Shown here piece by piece: positions 18,512 through 28,191 of a DNA stretch of 47,016 nt. The position numbers and the translations under genes were made by a program. The notes below the pieces were generated by a model. The model searched no databases and had not been told where the DNA came from. It saw only the letters and a program-made list of their open reading frames with translations. Source of the DNA: an uncultured Candidatus Melainabacteria bacterium (GTDB lineage: Bacteria; Cyanobacteriota; Vampirovibrionia; Gastranaerophilales; Gastranaerophilaceae); NCBI GenBank assembly GCA_949741915.1, contig CATJOM010000095.1:1-47016 (forward strand), written 5' to 3'. Position 1 is the stretch's first letter; each line of letters opens with the position of its first letter.

Positions 18512-20125
18512 ATGTTAATCACTGGAAAAATAGCCATCATAGATGATGAAAATATGGTAACAAAAACCCTTAAGACTCTTCTTAAAATTGAGGGCTTTTC
18601 AAATGTTGATACCTTTAATAACCCTGATCATGCCCTTGAAAGCATTAAAGATAATCCCTATGATTTAATAATTTCTGACTTCATTATGCCGGATATGAAT
18701 GGTATTGAATTTTTATCAAAGGCTAAGGAAATTCAGCCTGATACCACGCAAATCCTATTAACTGGATATGCTGATAAGGAAAATGCCATACGGGCGATTA
18801 ATGAAGTAGGAATCTTTAAATACATTGAAAAACCTTGGAATAACAGTGATATTATAATAAATATAAAAAACGGTATTGAAAGAACAAGGCTAAAAGCTCA
18901 ATTAAAAAATAAAATTAATGAGCTTGAAATAGCTAACAAGAAACTTGAAGAATACTCTAAAACTCTTGAAAAAAAGGTTGACGATAGGACAAAAAGTCTT
19001 AATATTCTTAACATAAAGTTGAATACAATAATAGAAAATCTGGCTGATGGGCTTGTTGTTTTTAACGCAAATAATGTGATATTGCAGGCAAATTCTACCG
19101 CAAAAAAAATGTTTTGTGCTGATGAAAATTCAATTACTGGCAAAAATTTCTTTGAACTTATAATTAATGAAAAAAACAAAAAAATCTCTAAAAGTGATAA
19201 AATCCTTAGAGATTTCAGTATAATAGACTATAACGAAAATAAAAAAATCCCCGTCGAAATTAGCCTTGCAAGTATAGATGTAGATGGTGAAAATCTTTGT
19301 GTTGCTTTGATTAGAGACATAACTTTTCAGAAAGAAAACGAAAGATTGCGGGATGATTTTATTGCAACCTTAACTCATGACCTTAGAACGCCCCTTCTTG
19401 CTTCAATTAATGCTCTTGATTTTACGCTAAATGGTGAACTTGGCGGTGTTAGTGATGATTTAAAAGAGCTTTTATCTGTTATGAAAAAAAGCTCAGAAGA
19501 TATGCTGGGCCTTGTAAATGCACTTCTGGAGGTGTACAGATACGAATCAGGTAAATTATTCTTATGTAAAACCCATTTTTCCCTGAATGAACTTGTTGAA
19601 GAATGTACAAAAAAACTCGAGCCCCTTTTAAGGGAGGATAATTTAACCTTTGAAATTTGCTCTCCGGAATATGCTTTTATAGAGATTCCCTCCAGCATAG
19701 TGCATTCTGAACCTGCGAATCTTGCTGTTGCGCCTAAATCGGGCATTGAAATTTTAATTAATGCCGATAAAAATGAGCTTAGGCGAGTAATTTCAAATTT
19801 GCTTGGCAATGCCATAAAACATAGTAAAAAAGATGGCAAAATTCAGATAAAAACTGTATATGACCTTACAAAAAAGGCCCTAAGACTTGATATTGTTGAT
19901 TTTGGCGAAGGTCTCAACAAGGAAGACATAGAAAAATTATTTAAAAGATTTTCGCAAGGGACTAGCAGAAAGCGTTCTGCCTCAACAGGTTTAGGACTTT
20001 ATCTTTCGCGCCAGATAATAGAAGCACATGGCGGAAAAATCTTTGCAGCAGGCGAACCAGGCTTGGGCTGCACATTTAGCTTTATTTTAAATAATTCAGT
20101 TATTGAAAATCAGGCGGTTTTATGA
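18512..20125 (+). CDS. Histidine kinase with N-terminal receiver and PAS domains
   Basis: A 537-residue cytoplasmic signalling kinase with no membrane segment. Order: receiver domain (1-120, phospho-acceptor Asp56 in DLIISDFIMPD, Lys of IEKPW near 110), coiled coil (about 130-165), PAS-like domain (about 168-275), HisKA (His289 in LTHDLRTP), and HATPase_c with the N box (RVISNLLGNAIKHSK), DFGEGL and a GLGLYLS loop. The N-terminal receiver suggests it is itself controlled by another kinase. Its stop overlaps the next start by 4 bases (ATGA), so it is translationally coupled to the response regulator. Confidence 0.93.
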   Translation: MLITGKIAIIDDENMVTKTLKTLLKIEGFSNVDTFNNPDHALESIKDNPYDLIISDFIMPDMNGIEFLSKAKEIQPDTTQILLTGYADKENAIRAINEVGIFKYIEKPWNNSDIIINIKNGIERTRLKAQLKNKINELEIANKKLEEYSKTLEKKVDDRTKSLNILNIKLNTIIENLADGLVVFNANNVILQANSTAKKMFCADENSITGKNFFELIINEKNKKISKSDKILRDFSIIDYNENKKIPVEISLASIDVDGENLCVALIRDITFQKENERLRDDFIATLTHDLRTPLLASINALDFTLNGELGGVSDDLKELLSVMKKSSEDMLGLVNALLEVYRYESGKLFLCKTHFSLNELVEECTKKLEPLLREDNLTFEICSPEYAFIEIPSSIVHSEPANLAVAPKSGIEILINADKNELRRVISNLLGNAIKHSKKDGKIQIKTVYDLTKKALRLDIVDFGEGLNKEDIEKLFKRFSQGTSRKRSASTGLGLYLSRQIIEAHGGKIFAAGEPGLGCTFSFILNNSVIENQAVL

Positions 20126-20805
20126 TAAACAGTACTGTTCAAAGCATTGATACCATTAAAATACTTCTTGTCGAGGACCATATTATGGCAAGAATGGGTA
20201 CAGCCCTATTTATCAAGAATAATCCGGATTTTGACCTTATAGGGCAGGCCGAGGATGGCCTTATGGCGGTGGACTTAGCAAAAAGGCTTAAACCTGATGT
20301 AATTCTTATGGATATTGGTCTTCCAAAGATTGACGGCATTGAGGCCACAAGAAAAATTAAGGAAAATGGTTCAGATTCTGCAATTTTAATGCTCACATCA
20401 AGAGAGGCCGAGGAGGATGTTTTTGCCGCCTTGAATGCAGGTGCTGATGGATATATTATGAAGGGTTCAAACCTAGAAAGCCTTACCAATGCTATAAAAT
20501 CGGTCAATCAAAAGGCTGGCTGGCTTGATCCGATGATTGCAAGAATTGTCCTTGGCAGTATGCAAAATAGTGTTCTGCCAGTGCCCAAAAAAGAAAAAGG
20601 CGAAAATAACGTCTATGGCCTAACAAAGAAGGAGCTTGAAGTGCTTTCTTTGATTTCTGACGGGCTTTCAAATCAGGAGATTTCACAAAAATTGGTTGTT
20701 TCAATATCAACCACAAAGGCTCATGTGCACAGTATTTTGCAGAAATTATATTTAACAGATAGGACAAAAGCTGCAATAAAAGCCCTAAAGGAAGGCCTCA
20801 TATAA
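20122..20805 (+). CDS. NarL/FixJ-family response regulator
   Basis: A 227-residue DNA-binding response regulator. The receiver domain has VEDH and phospho-acceptor Asp64 (LMDIGLPKIDG), followed by a switch Thr (LTSREAEED). The C-terminal LuxR-type helix-turn-helix is LTKKELEVLSLISDGLSNQE and following residues. It overlaps the kinase gene by 4 bases and abuts the next gene with no gap, so the three are one operon. The kinase and regulator are a probable cognate pair. Confidence 0.94.
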   Translation: MINSTVQSIDTIKILLVEDHIMARMGTALFIKNNPDFDLIGQAEDGLMAVDLAKRLKPDVILMDIGLPKIDGIEATRKIKENGSDSAILMLTSREAEEDVFAALNAGADGYIMKGSNLESLTNAIKSVNQKAGWLDPMIARIVLGSMQNSVLPVPKKEKGENNVYGLTKKELEVLSLISDGLSNQEISQKLVVSISTTKAHVHSILQKLYLTDRTKAAIKALKEGLI

Positions 20806-21867
20806 ATGTTTGCCCCTTTTTTTCACCCAAATAAGCTTCTGGGCTTGCTTTTTACACTATTATTAACCACAAAAACAGCTCAGGCGCTTGATTTGCCGTT
20901 TGGCCTGCACTTTGATGCCCCATGGAGCGAGGCTTACAAGCAAAAAAAACTCCAAAAGCAGCAAGAGAAAGAGGTTGAACCTATGGTGCAAACCGTTGAT
21001 GAATGGATGGAAAGAGCTACAGACATCAAAATGCAGCATAGGGAAGTTGAGCCATATAAGGAAGAAGTAAATGCAAGGCTACTTGAAAAGGCAGACTGGC
21101 CTGTGTTTTTCGAAAAATATAATAACCGTCCCGGCTCCAGGGAATTTAATTTAGAAAAATTGCAAGCAAACAAAAACGCTCGCTCTGAGGGTGTTATAAG
21201 CCCAAACTTTAAGCTAATGGCCTACACCGAGTGTTATTACCATCCCTCAAGCCAGCAAACGTCGTCAGCCTTTTTTATTTACCCTTTTGATACCTCAAAA
21301 GGCAAGAAACAAAGGGTTTTGGAGGCTAATGTATTTGGCGGTGCAAAGAAAATGCCTCTGATATCCTCTAGCAGTGAGGCTTTGAAGCAATTTTTGTTTT
21401 CATCTTTCACAATCGTCGATTGGTCAAAAGACAATAGGTCTGTGCTTTTAAAGGAAAAAGTTGGCTCTTCTGTTGAGGGTATTTATCAAACCTATATATG
21501 GGTTTATTTTTTGGATGAGGATTCCTTTGAGGACGATGATTTTGGTAGTACATTTAGTGCTTTAACTGCGTATGGCAAGCGTTTTGATGGCCTGAATGAA
21601 ATTGTAAAACAATACTGGTATTCAAAAAACAATCTGAATTTGAATCATTACAGGTGGGATATTAAGCCTCTGGGATTTCTTGCAAACAATGAAAACATAG
21701 TAATATCAAACGCTTACACCTATGATGAAAAAAATAAGGAGCATATTTTTCTTGGCAGCTGGAGTTTGGATATTACAACCGGTGAAATAGCCATTCTATC
21801 TGAATCTGCGGCTGATGGCTTTGAAATTTCAACAAATGGCATTGTGTTGATAAAAAGATTACCCTAA
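20806..21867 (+). CDS. Exported hypothetical protein in a two-component operon
   Basis: Begins immediately after the response regulator stop codon, with its ATG at 20806. The 353 aa have a signal peptide (LLGLLFTLLLTTKTAQA, cleavage likely after AQA near residue 26). A Lys/Gln/Glu-rich helical stretch (about 43-75) follows, then a mixed alpha/beta region with several Trp/Tyr-rich strands. No family is recognised. Location after the kinase-regulator pair suggests an exported sensor or an output of that system, but this is inference. Confidence 0.8.
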   Translation: MFAPFFHPNKLLGLLFTLLLTTKTAQALDLPFGLHFDAPWSEAYKQKKLQKQQEKEVEPMVQTVDEWMERATDIKMQHREVEPYKEEVNARLLEKADWPVFFEKYNNRPGSREFNLEKLQANKNARSEGVISPNFKLMAYTECYYHPSSQQTSSAFFIYPFDTSKGKKQRVLEANVFGGAKKMPLISSSSEALKQFLFSSFTIVDWSKDNRSVLLKEKVGSSVEGIYQTYIWVYFLDEDSFEDDDFGSTFSALTAYGKRFDGLNEIVKQYWYSKNNLNLNHYRWDIKPLGFLANNENIVISNAYTYDEKNKEHIFLGSWSLDITTGEIAILSESAADGFEISTNGIVLIKRLP

Positions 21868-22837
21868 AACCTTATTGGGTATGCTTTTTGAGCCATTGTG
21901 AGTATTTTTTATACACAAATTTTTCATGATGATTGATGTTTTTATAAAGCGTGATGATTACAAAAGTTTACCGTGAAATATAAGCTCTAACTGCCGTTGA
22001 GGCTATTTGTCTCCATTTGTTTAGCAAGGCCAATACCCTAAAACAGTCTGTATACTTAATTATGGCCCAATGCTTTTGCGTGTAGCTTTTAATAAATTCC
22101 CCAAAAGCCCTGCTGTATAAGCTTTTTGATTTATGATGCGGTTTATTGTTTTTATTATTTTTCTTTATCATAAAATTTATCATCTCTTTATTCTTACTAC
22201 TGTCTGCTTTTTGGGCAATGCTATGCGTTAAAAACCTTTATTGGTAACTATTTATATGTTTTAATGTGTCATAAAACCTTGTCATATCAGTGTTTAGATA
22301 TGTTTTATATGTCAAATACCCCAAGGTTTAGGCTGGGCAATACTTTTAACCGTGCACAATCCTGAAAAACCTTGTCCTGTTGCTATTATTGATACAAGTA
22401 AATTTAGCAAAATTTTTTATATCTAAATTAATATTCTTAAAATGCTTGTCTGGACTGCATTATCGCGTTTATCTATCTGTGAAATGCTATCTATAACGCT
22501 GATACCATTTTATTAAAGCTCTGAAATCTTCTATTTTTGATTAATTTCACTGTTATCCATGCTCTATAACGTTGCGTGGCAAGTATTTTGCCGATTTTTT
22601 GCTTTTACAAAGCAAACATTCTCCTTTTGTGCTCTTTGTTGTTTTTGCACGTATGCGGCTAGAAAATATTTAGAATATTAAGTTTTTTTACAAAAATTCT
22701 TTAGTATTATGTAAAGAAGTATTACTTCAACCCTGAAAACCCTTATAAAAATTCTGTTTTACTTTCTAAAAATCTTCAAAATCACTTATTTAACTTGATT
22801 TTAAGCTTGGTTATCCCGATAAATTCAATAATATTAA
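21868..22837. other. Long gap, mostly non-coding
   Basis: About 970 bases without a convincing gene. The + strand is T-rich. Only one weak reading frame (21968-22183, minus) stands out, listed separately. Confidence 0.4.
21968..22183 (-). CDS. Possible small basic protein, doubtful
   Basis: A 71-codon frame beginning MINFMIKKNNKNNK with a Lys/Asn-rich N-terminus and a more protein-like second half (RAFGEFIKSYTQKHWAIIKY). The ribosome site is poorly spaced and no family is recognised. It could be a chance frame in this AT-rich gap. Confidence 0.22.
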   Translation of the reverse strand: MINFMIKKNNKNNKPHHKSKSLYSRAFGEFIKSYTQKHWAIIKYTDCFRVLALLNKWRQIASTAVRAYISR

Positions 22838-22876
22838 TAAAAAAAGGGTGCTGAGGTTACAAAAAAACAGCACCCG
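22838..22876 (-). terminator. Terminator of the glycine-rich prepilin transcript
   Basis: The stem GGGTGCTG (22846-22853) / CAGCACCC (22868-22875) is followed on the minus strand by a run of T (complement of 22839-22845). It lies about 430 bases past the prepilin stop codon. Confidence 0.75.
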
Positions 22877-23303
22877 AAAAGTTGTTTTATTGTTTTAAAT
22901 TTTATATAAGCTGCACATCTCCTCCCACTCTAGCTTCCAGCTTTTCATTTTGGCTCAAACACTTTATCTGCGCTTTTTTCTTCTTATAAACTAGCCAAAA
23001 CTCTTATCTATCAGCTTTTTTGTCACGCTTGCCAAAACTCGCCATTTGTTATTTTTACTCTGTGGCGAATTTTAGTCTGTCTCAAGCCTTTATCTGCCAG
23101 TGTTTAGCTTTTTTCCAAGCTTAAAATCCTCTTATATTGCTATTTTATCTTGATTTTTGATTTGTATTTATCTGAAAACTCTTGCCTCGCTGCTTTATAA
23201 TGATTGATAGTCTTTGAAAAACTTCTAAGGGCTGTCAATTGCGGGCCTTGAGGCAGGCTAAAGGCTGGGCAGGGTTGCCTGTGGGCGGGTGGCTGAATAT
23301 ATT
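22877..23303 (-). other. Long 3' untranslated region of the prepilin gene
   Basis: About 430 bases between the prepilin stop and its terminator, with no open frame on the minus strand. It contains degenerate repeated words: GCCAAAACTC occurs twice (about 22992 and 23033), and three variants of a TTATCTGC/TTATCTATC word run into CTTTTTT. It may be a decayed duplicate or a structured 3' region. Confidence 0.4.
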
Positions 23304-26300
23304 TTACTCCCACCATTCCAATATTATTTTGCCGTTTGAGCCTCTGCCGCCTTCGTTTTCGTTCTTTGTTATGTTGGCTTGGGAGGTTGAATTCACTTGG
23401 CCCATGTCTCTTATGGCGGCACCTCCGCCCCCTGAAGCGTATCCTGGGTTTTCAGCGCTTTTTCCGCTGCTGTTATCTCCTGGGGTGCCCCCTTCTCCGC
23501 CTATGCCGCTGATTAATTTTTCTACTGTGCCTGAAACACTTCCACTATCTGGGTTTGCAGCATTTGTTGCAATTTCTACTTTGATACCTGCAAAGTTTGC
23601 ACCCTCTCCCCCTGTGAAACCCTTGGCATCACTGCCTTTTGCGCCTTTTATACATTTTTTGTCGCGGCTGAAATCTTTGCCTGTGCCAACAGTACAGATT
23701 TTATCCCCTGGAATGCCGCCCCCGGTACCATTTTTCAGTGTTCCGTCAGAATTTACGCTAACACTTGCGCCTCCGCTTCCGCCAAGCGCCTTGATGTCTC
23801 CAAACACTGTGTTTCCTCCTTTTTTGGCTTCTATGAGCGTGTTATTCAATACGTATGCCCCTCTTCCTCCTCTACCTATTCTGAAAGGTATCATTTGTCT
23901 GCTTTTTGCCTGTATTGTATAGGTGAAAACGTTGCCACTAGCGCCTCCCCCTCCTGCGCCCGTCCCTGCTAATTTGTATGAATTTGAAGCTGTATCCCAA
24001 TATTTATTCCAGCTGATTCTTGCATATCCTCCGGAACCAGTGCCTCCGTTGGTTAAACCATATCCGCCGCCCCCTCCACAGCCGTATCCGCTTGCATTGC
24101 CGCCCGTTGGATAATCTGTTGTTCCGCCTTTTCCGGGTGTACATGTGCCTGTAAATGGTGTTGTTGTTGTGCCGCCATCTCCGCCTGTAGAGCCGTTTGC
24201 AAATGTTATATTGCCTGTTTGTATTGTGTTACCAGCGGTTTTGCCTACTGTACTAGTGAATCCTGAAACGCCTATGTGTCCATAGTTTGCAGGATTACCA
24301 TTTGTTATGGCGCCAGCCAAAGAGCCATAGGGATTGCAGATTGTGCCGCTCCAAACGCCTCCAAATAAGCCATGCTGGCTGTTTTGCGGTGTTGTTAAAA
24401 TTGTGTTTGTTCCTCTTAATATTTTTGTAATCAGTGGCGTTACATTTGTATCTGAACCCTGCCCTGTGGTTGGATTCACGATTGTGCCACTATTGTTTAT
24501 TGAGCCTGGCATGCCTCCAGTGCCGCCTGTACCTATTTTTACACTCAGTGCCTCATTTTGTACCACATTTATTTTTTGAATAGGTACAATATGAGCAGCA
24601 CCGCCACCTGAGCCTCCTGGGCCATGAGTCAGGTAGGAAATTCTCAAGGCGCCTGGCTTTCCGTTGTTTCCGGTCCAGTCATTCCATGTGTCTCCACCGT
24701 TGCAGTAGTTGTCGCCAAAAATTGTAGATATTTTTCCACCTGAAACGGCCGAACACAGGTAGGATGCATTACTGGCACCGTTTGCACCGCCGTATCCTCC
24801 ACCCCCACCCCCACCTGCACTGCAGTTTGAATTGCCGCCTGTGCAAAAACCGCTTGCGGATGATGAATTAATCCTTGTAGCAGAAAGCCCGCTTTTGCCG
24901 CTGCCTTTGCCAATGGTACTTGTCTTATAACCTACACCCCCACCCCCACCGCCTAAGCCATTAAAGCCCCCTCCGCCGCCGCCACCCCCTGCACCATAAC
25001 CTCCACCGCCGCCTCCGCCTCCGCCTGCAGGGTTACCATAGTCAATATTTCCGCCACCCCCTCCTCCTCCACCGCCGATTTGAAATATTATAGAATTTTC
25101 ATTTGTTCCAGCAGCATTTGTTATGGTTGTTGGTCCGCCACCTCCGCCCCCTGTGCCAGAGCCTCCATCATCTTGGGTCCAGCTGGTGCCCCCGGCTCCT
25201 CCGCCTGCCCATACCGTACCCCTTCCGCCTCCTCCAGCATAATTGTTTCCATTGTTTCCATGGCTTCCGCCACTGCCATTTGCAAAAACTGTGCCAATTG
25301 TGCCATTGCCACCACTGCCGCCATTTGCGCCTATTGCCCCATTGCCTCCTTTTCCACCATATGCACCGCCCGCAGCTCCTGCATGGGTCCATCCACCTCC
25401 ACCGCCGCCTGAATAAAATCCACCATTATTGGGGCCTGCGCCGCTTCCACCACCCCCTCCGCCGCCAGGGATTTTTATATAAATTGTACTAGGAATTGTT
25501 ATGGGCACATTTTGTACATAGCCACCGCTTCCACCGCTTGCAGCTTGTGCACAACCCCCAGCACCTCCGCCTCCTGCGCCCCCGCCCCCGCCACACGCTG
25601 TTACAAGTACGTTTTTGTTTTGTGCAATTGCTGGCACACTCCAGCTGGTTTCACCTTGTGTTTTAAAATCAACATCTGTAAGTTTTTGTCCTCCTGCGCC
25701 CCCGCCAGCACCTCCTGATATCAGTGTTGCTTCAATATTTCCTGTCATGGCAGGCACAGTAAATGTGTTCGTGCTTCCGGCTGTTGTATATTCAGTGAAA
25801 CCCGCAGTTGGTGCCGTACCTCCGCCCCCGCCAGCGCTTATTACAGTTGCTTTTATGTAGCCGTTGAATTTGTTTCCTGGAACCTCAAATTCACCTTCAC
25901 AGTATTCACTGCCATCAGTGTCTATTTTTATATCAGCGCAATCTGCAGAACCAAATTCAATCTCCTGGGTTTTTCTTGTTGTCTCTGCTGTTCCGATATT
26001 GCCTGTCACGTTTATGTTTTCACTGAATTTCTTTGTCATAACAGGTGCCAACGCTGCAAGCAATAATGATGCAATAAGCAGCGCCATAAGCATTTCAACG
26101 AGGGAGAAAGCGACTTGCTTCTGATTTTGTTTGGTTTTATTGCTTTTCTTTATTTTATGGTTGTCGTATGCAGCCGTATACTCTTGAAAAGCAGACATTT
26201 TGCGCAAAGTCAGAGAATTTTGGCAACCGCAAACAAATAAATTCAGTATAATGGTTGCATATTGGGATGTGAAATTTAAATATTTTTCTAATGTTTTATT

Positions 26301-26534
26301 CTTATTTCCTTTAGGCGCTGAATGCCGCACAATGGATTTATAATCCTGTGTTTGCCTTTCTTTGCTGCTTTTTGGTAAGGGTATCTTATCAGCTGGCGCT
26401 GAATTTTTCCTAAAAGCCCTGCTGATTTGAACTTGCCTTCTTTTCTTCAAGACCTCTATTTTAGTACAAAATAGGTCTTTTTTGAGAGTTTTTAGGATTT
26501 TACCGTGTAATGATTTTGTTGACTTAATTGTCAT
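23304..26534 (-). CDS. Glycine-rich prepilin-like surface protein with long leader
   Basis: Of 1076 aa, about residues 138-170 form a type IV prepilin-type motif and transmembrane helix: VA|FSLVEMLMALLIAS, cleavage after Ala142, Glu147 at +5. Behind it lie several modules of VPA...N...GGGGG, extremely Gly-rich, ending in strands such as GALRISY, YARISW and KIILEWWE. These resemble glycine-rich domain proteins of filaments and fibres. The first ATG (26534) has a good AGAAGGAA site; a later Met113 has none. The leader is therefore about 142 residues, basic, far longer than usual. The local GC rise comes from Gly codons. It should be exported and assembled as a pseudopilin or adhesin; partners are not in the window. 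Confidence 0.85.
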   Translation of the reverse strand: MTIKSTKSLHGKILKTLKKDLFCTKIEVLKKRRQVQISRAFRKNSAPADKIPLPKSSKERQTQDYKSIVRHSAPKGNKNKTLEKYLNFTSQYATIILNLFVCGCQNSLTLRKMSAFQEYTAAYDNHKIKKSNKTKQNQKQVAFSLVEMLMALLIASLLLAALAPVMTKKFSENINVTGNIGTAETTRKTQEIEFGSADCADIKIDTDGSEYCEGEFEVPGNKFNGYIKATVISAGGGGGTAPTAGFTEYTTAGSTNTFTVPAMTGNIEATLISGGAGGGAGGQKLTDVDFKTQGETSWSVPAIAQNKNVLVTACGGGGGAGGGGAGGCAQAASGGSGGYVQNVPITIPSTIYIKIPGGGGGGGSGAGPNNGGFYSGGGGGGWTHAGAAGGAYGGKGGNGAIGANGGSGGNGTIGTVFANGSGGSHGNNGNNYAGGGGRGTVWAGGGAGGTSWTQDDGGSGTGGGGGGPTTITNAAGTNENSIIFQIGGGGGGGGGNIDYGNPAGGGGGGGGGYGAGGGGGGGGFNGLGGGGGGVGYKTSTIGKGSGKSGLSATRINSSSASGFCTGGNSNCSAGGGGGGGYGGANGASNASYLCSAVSGGKISTIFGDNYCNGGDTWNDWTGNNGKPGALRISYLTHGPGGSGGGAAHIVPIQKINVVQNEALSVKIGTGGTGGMPGSINNSGTIVNPTTGQGSDTNVTPLITKILRGTNTILTTPQNSQHGLFGGVWSGTICNPYGSLAGAITNGNPANYGHIGVSGFTSTVGKTAGNTIQTGNITFANGSTGGDGGTTTTPFTGTCTPGKGGTTDYPTGGNASGYGCGGGGGYGLTNGGTGSGGYARISWNKYWDTASNSYKLAGTGAGGGGASGNVFTYTIQAKSRQMIPFRIGRGGRGAYVLNNTLIEAKKGGNTVFGDIKALGGSGGASVSVNSDGTLKNGTGGGIPGDKICTVGTGKDFSRDKKCIKGAKGSDAKGFTGGEGANFAGIKVEIATNAANPDSGSVSGTVEKLISGIGGEGGTPGDNSSGKSAENPGYASGGGGAAIRDMGQVNSTSQANITKNENEGGRGSNGKIILEWWE

Positions 26535-27018
26535 GTTTAATTCCTTCTATTTTTTATTTAATATCCTTGATTCCTGCTTTGGGTTTTACTTATATCTGTT
26601 TTTATAGGGTGTTTAAAATATTGCAAATGAACTGTTAGAGCCAAAATAAGGCACGCCAGTTGATGCTATCTGCCGGTGTAATTATTTATTTTTAACCGCA
26701 GCAATAAATAAGGTGCAATTTTTTTGCCAAGCTTAAATGCCAAGATTGACAACTAGATAATGGTAAACCCTTTTATTGCTTGTACGGCAAGTGGTTTAAT
26801 ATTATATAGGCCACAGAAAAGCATTTTGTTAAGATATTTTTGCAGTTTAATTTCAAAAAAGTGTACGTAAAGCGGATGAACTTTTCTTCATTTTTAAGTA
26901 ACCTTTATTTAAGATAAACAAAACAAGCGATTTTAATTTTATCTGTCCTTAAATGCCTGTAAATACAGTTTTTTAGGAGAGTCAAAGAATATTCAAATTA
27001 AAACCTTGTTTTTATCTT
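26535..27018. other. Gap between the prepilin and XRE genes
   Basis: Holds the promoter region of the prepilin gene (reading leftward) and AT-rich sequence. No gene seen. Confidence 0.4.
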
Positions 27019-27056
27019 ACGACTTATTAAGTATAGTGTCAACACTTTTAAGTCGT
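27019..27056 (+). promoter_or_regulatory. Nested inverted repeat upstream of the XRE gene
   Basis: Outer arms ACGACTTA (27019-27026) and TAAGTCGT (27049-27056) enclose a tight inner repeat AGTGT-CA-ACACT (27035-27046). It sits 50 bases before the regulator start. It could be an operator for autoregulation. The T-rich TTATTTTTT after it also allows a terminator. Confidence 0.5.
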
Positions 27057-27105
27057 TATTTTTTAAATGATTACAAATTACCATAAAAAATAAGGCGGAA
27101 TAAGC

Positions 27106-27435
27106 GTGAACGGGACTGATTTTAAAAAATATATAGGCGAAAACATCGCCAAGATAAGGAAATTTAGAGGTTACAGCCAGGAATACATGTCAGAAATTAT
27201 TGACATGACGCCAAATTCCTACAGTAGAATTGAGCGAGGACAAAATTTTCCATCAGCTGAAAGTTTCGCTAAAATAATTGATGCACTTGACATTAAGCCT
27301 GTTGATTTGTTTAATTTTCCAAACGAGGAATCGGATTTAAAAATCAAAAAAGAGATTTACAGAAAACTTAAAATATTAGAAAAAGATCGTGAAAAAATGG
27401 TGAATATCTGGCTGTATATTAATTCTATTATTTAA
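27106..27435 (+). CDS. XRE-family transcriptional regulator
   Basis: A 109-residue Cro/C1-type regulator starting at GTG 27106, with AAGGCGG upstream. The helix-turn-helix covers about residues 9-65 (IAKIRKFRGYSQEYMSE, then MTPNSYSRIERG). A short charged helical tail follows. It matches the layout of the regulator at 7404-7730. It is the only intact gene directly upstream of the cassette array and reads towards it, so control of array recombination or of the prepilin gene is conceivable but unproven. Confidence 0.85.
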   Translation: MNGTDFKKYIGENIAKIRKFRGYSQEYMSEIIDMTPNSYSRIERGQNFPSAESFAKIIDALDIKPVDLFNFPNEESDLKIKKEIYRKLKILEKDREKMVNIWLYINSII

Positions 27436-27860
27436 CAAACGCTGAATTTTTTATGGTTTTTAGGATGTAGGCCCTGTCTTTGTGGTAGAATTTATTTTGT
27501 AAAGTTTTGTGAAGAAAGATATACATTACTGTAAGCAAAGCGCAAATTAAAGTTACAAGCTGAATTTTTGCAAAATATTTTAACCTCTCTTTTTCTTATA
27601 AATTGTCGTATTTGCCAAAATTTCTTTTTGCAGTTAGGATACTATTATTCCCTAAGAGTGTTGAAGTTTACGGATTTCAGCAGAATGGGGCTTCAAATCG
27701 TCGGCAATGTCATTTTAAATGATTCAGCTTTGCGCAGTCTTTCTTTATTCTGGCGCAGATACCGCCTGTTAACGTATATTTTATCAGGTTAAAGTTTTTG
27801 CCGTTTTTTATAGACACAGTGTGCCGTTGCCGGATTCCATTCTTTTGACTGGCTTTTTAG
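27436..27860. other. Gap leading into the cassette array
   Basis: No supported gene. A 74-codon frame at 27568-27792 lacks a ribosome site and family resemblance. Composition becomes G+T-rich on the + strand towards the right end. Confidence 0.35.
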
Positions 27861-27964
27861 GTGTGCTCCAGGGTCAATGTTTTGCACGTTGATAATTTTA
27901 AGGTTTGCACTGGTTGTGTGCACTTGCTGGCTGTGCTCCAGAGTGCTATGCTTGTGTGCGCTTG

Positions 27965-28191
27965 CTGTGCGACGCTGGTGCGGCAGGCTCTGTGCGGTGT
28001 GATTGGGGCCCTGGCGGCTGTGCGGGCTCAGCGGATGCCCACTGCTACCCGCTTGATGTGTGGTCTGGTGTTATGGTTCACACTGGGGTGTATTGGGCTG
28101 TGCCTCATTTGTCCGAAGGTGTCGCAGTACTTACGGGTGCTTGCGGTACCTTGGCTTCCTCGCATATACTGCTATGTCGGCGCCTGTGTCG
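27965..28191 (+). repeat. Cassette 1 (frameshifted, variant end)
   Basis: Starts LCDAGAAGSVRC, then GGCAGSADAHCYP and VWSG. The end block is the variant TCGGCGCCTGTGTCG (AMSAPVS), shared only with cassette 2. It is out of frame with the start, so a small indel lies near 28150. Confidence 0.7.

Noticed and set aside
23239-26124. Pro/Ala/Ser-rich frames on the + strand inside the prepilin gene
   Set aside because: They are antisense shadows of the Gly-rich coding sequence.
27568-27792. 74-codon gene before the array
   Set aside because: No ribosome site, no family resemblance and borderline composition.
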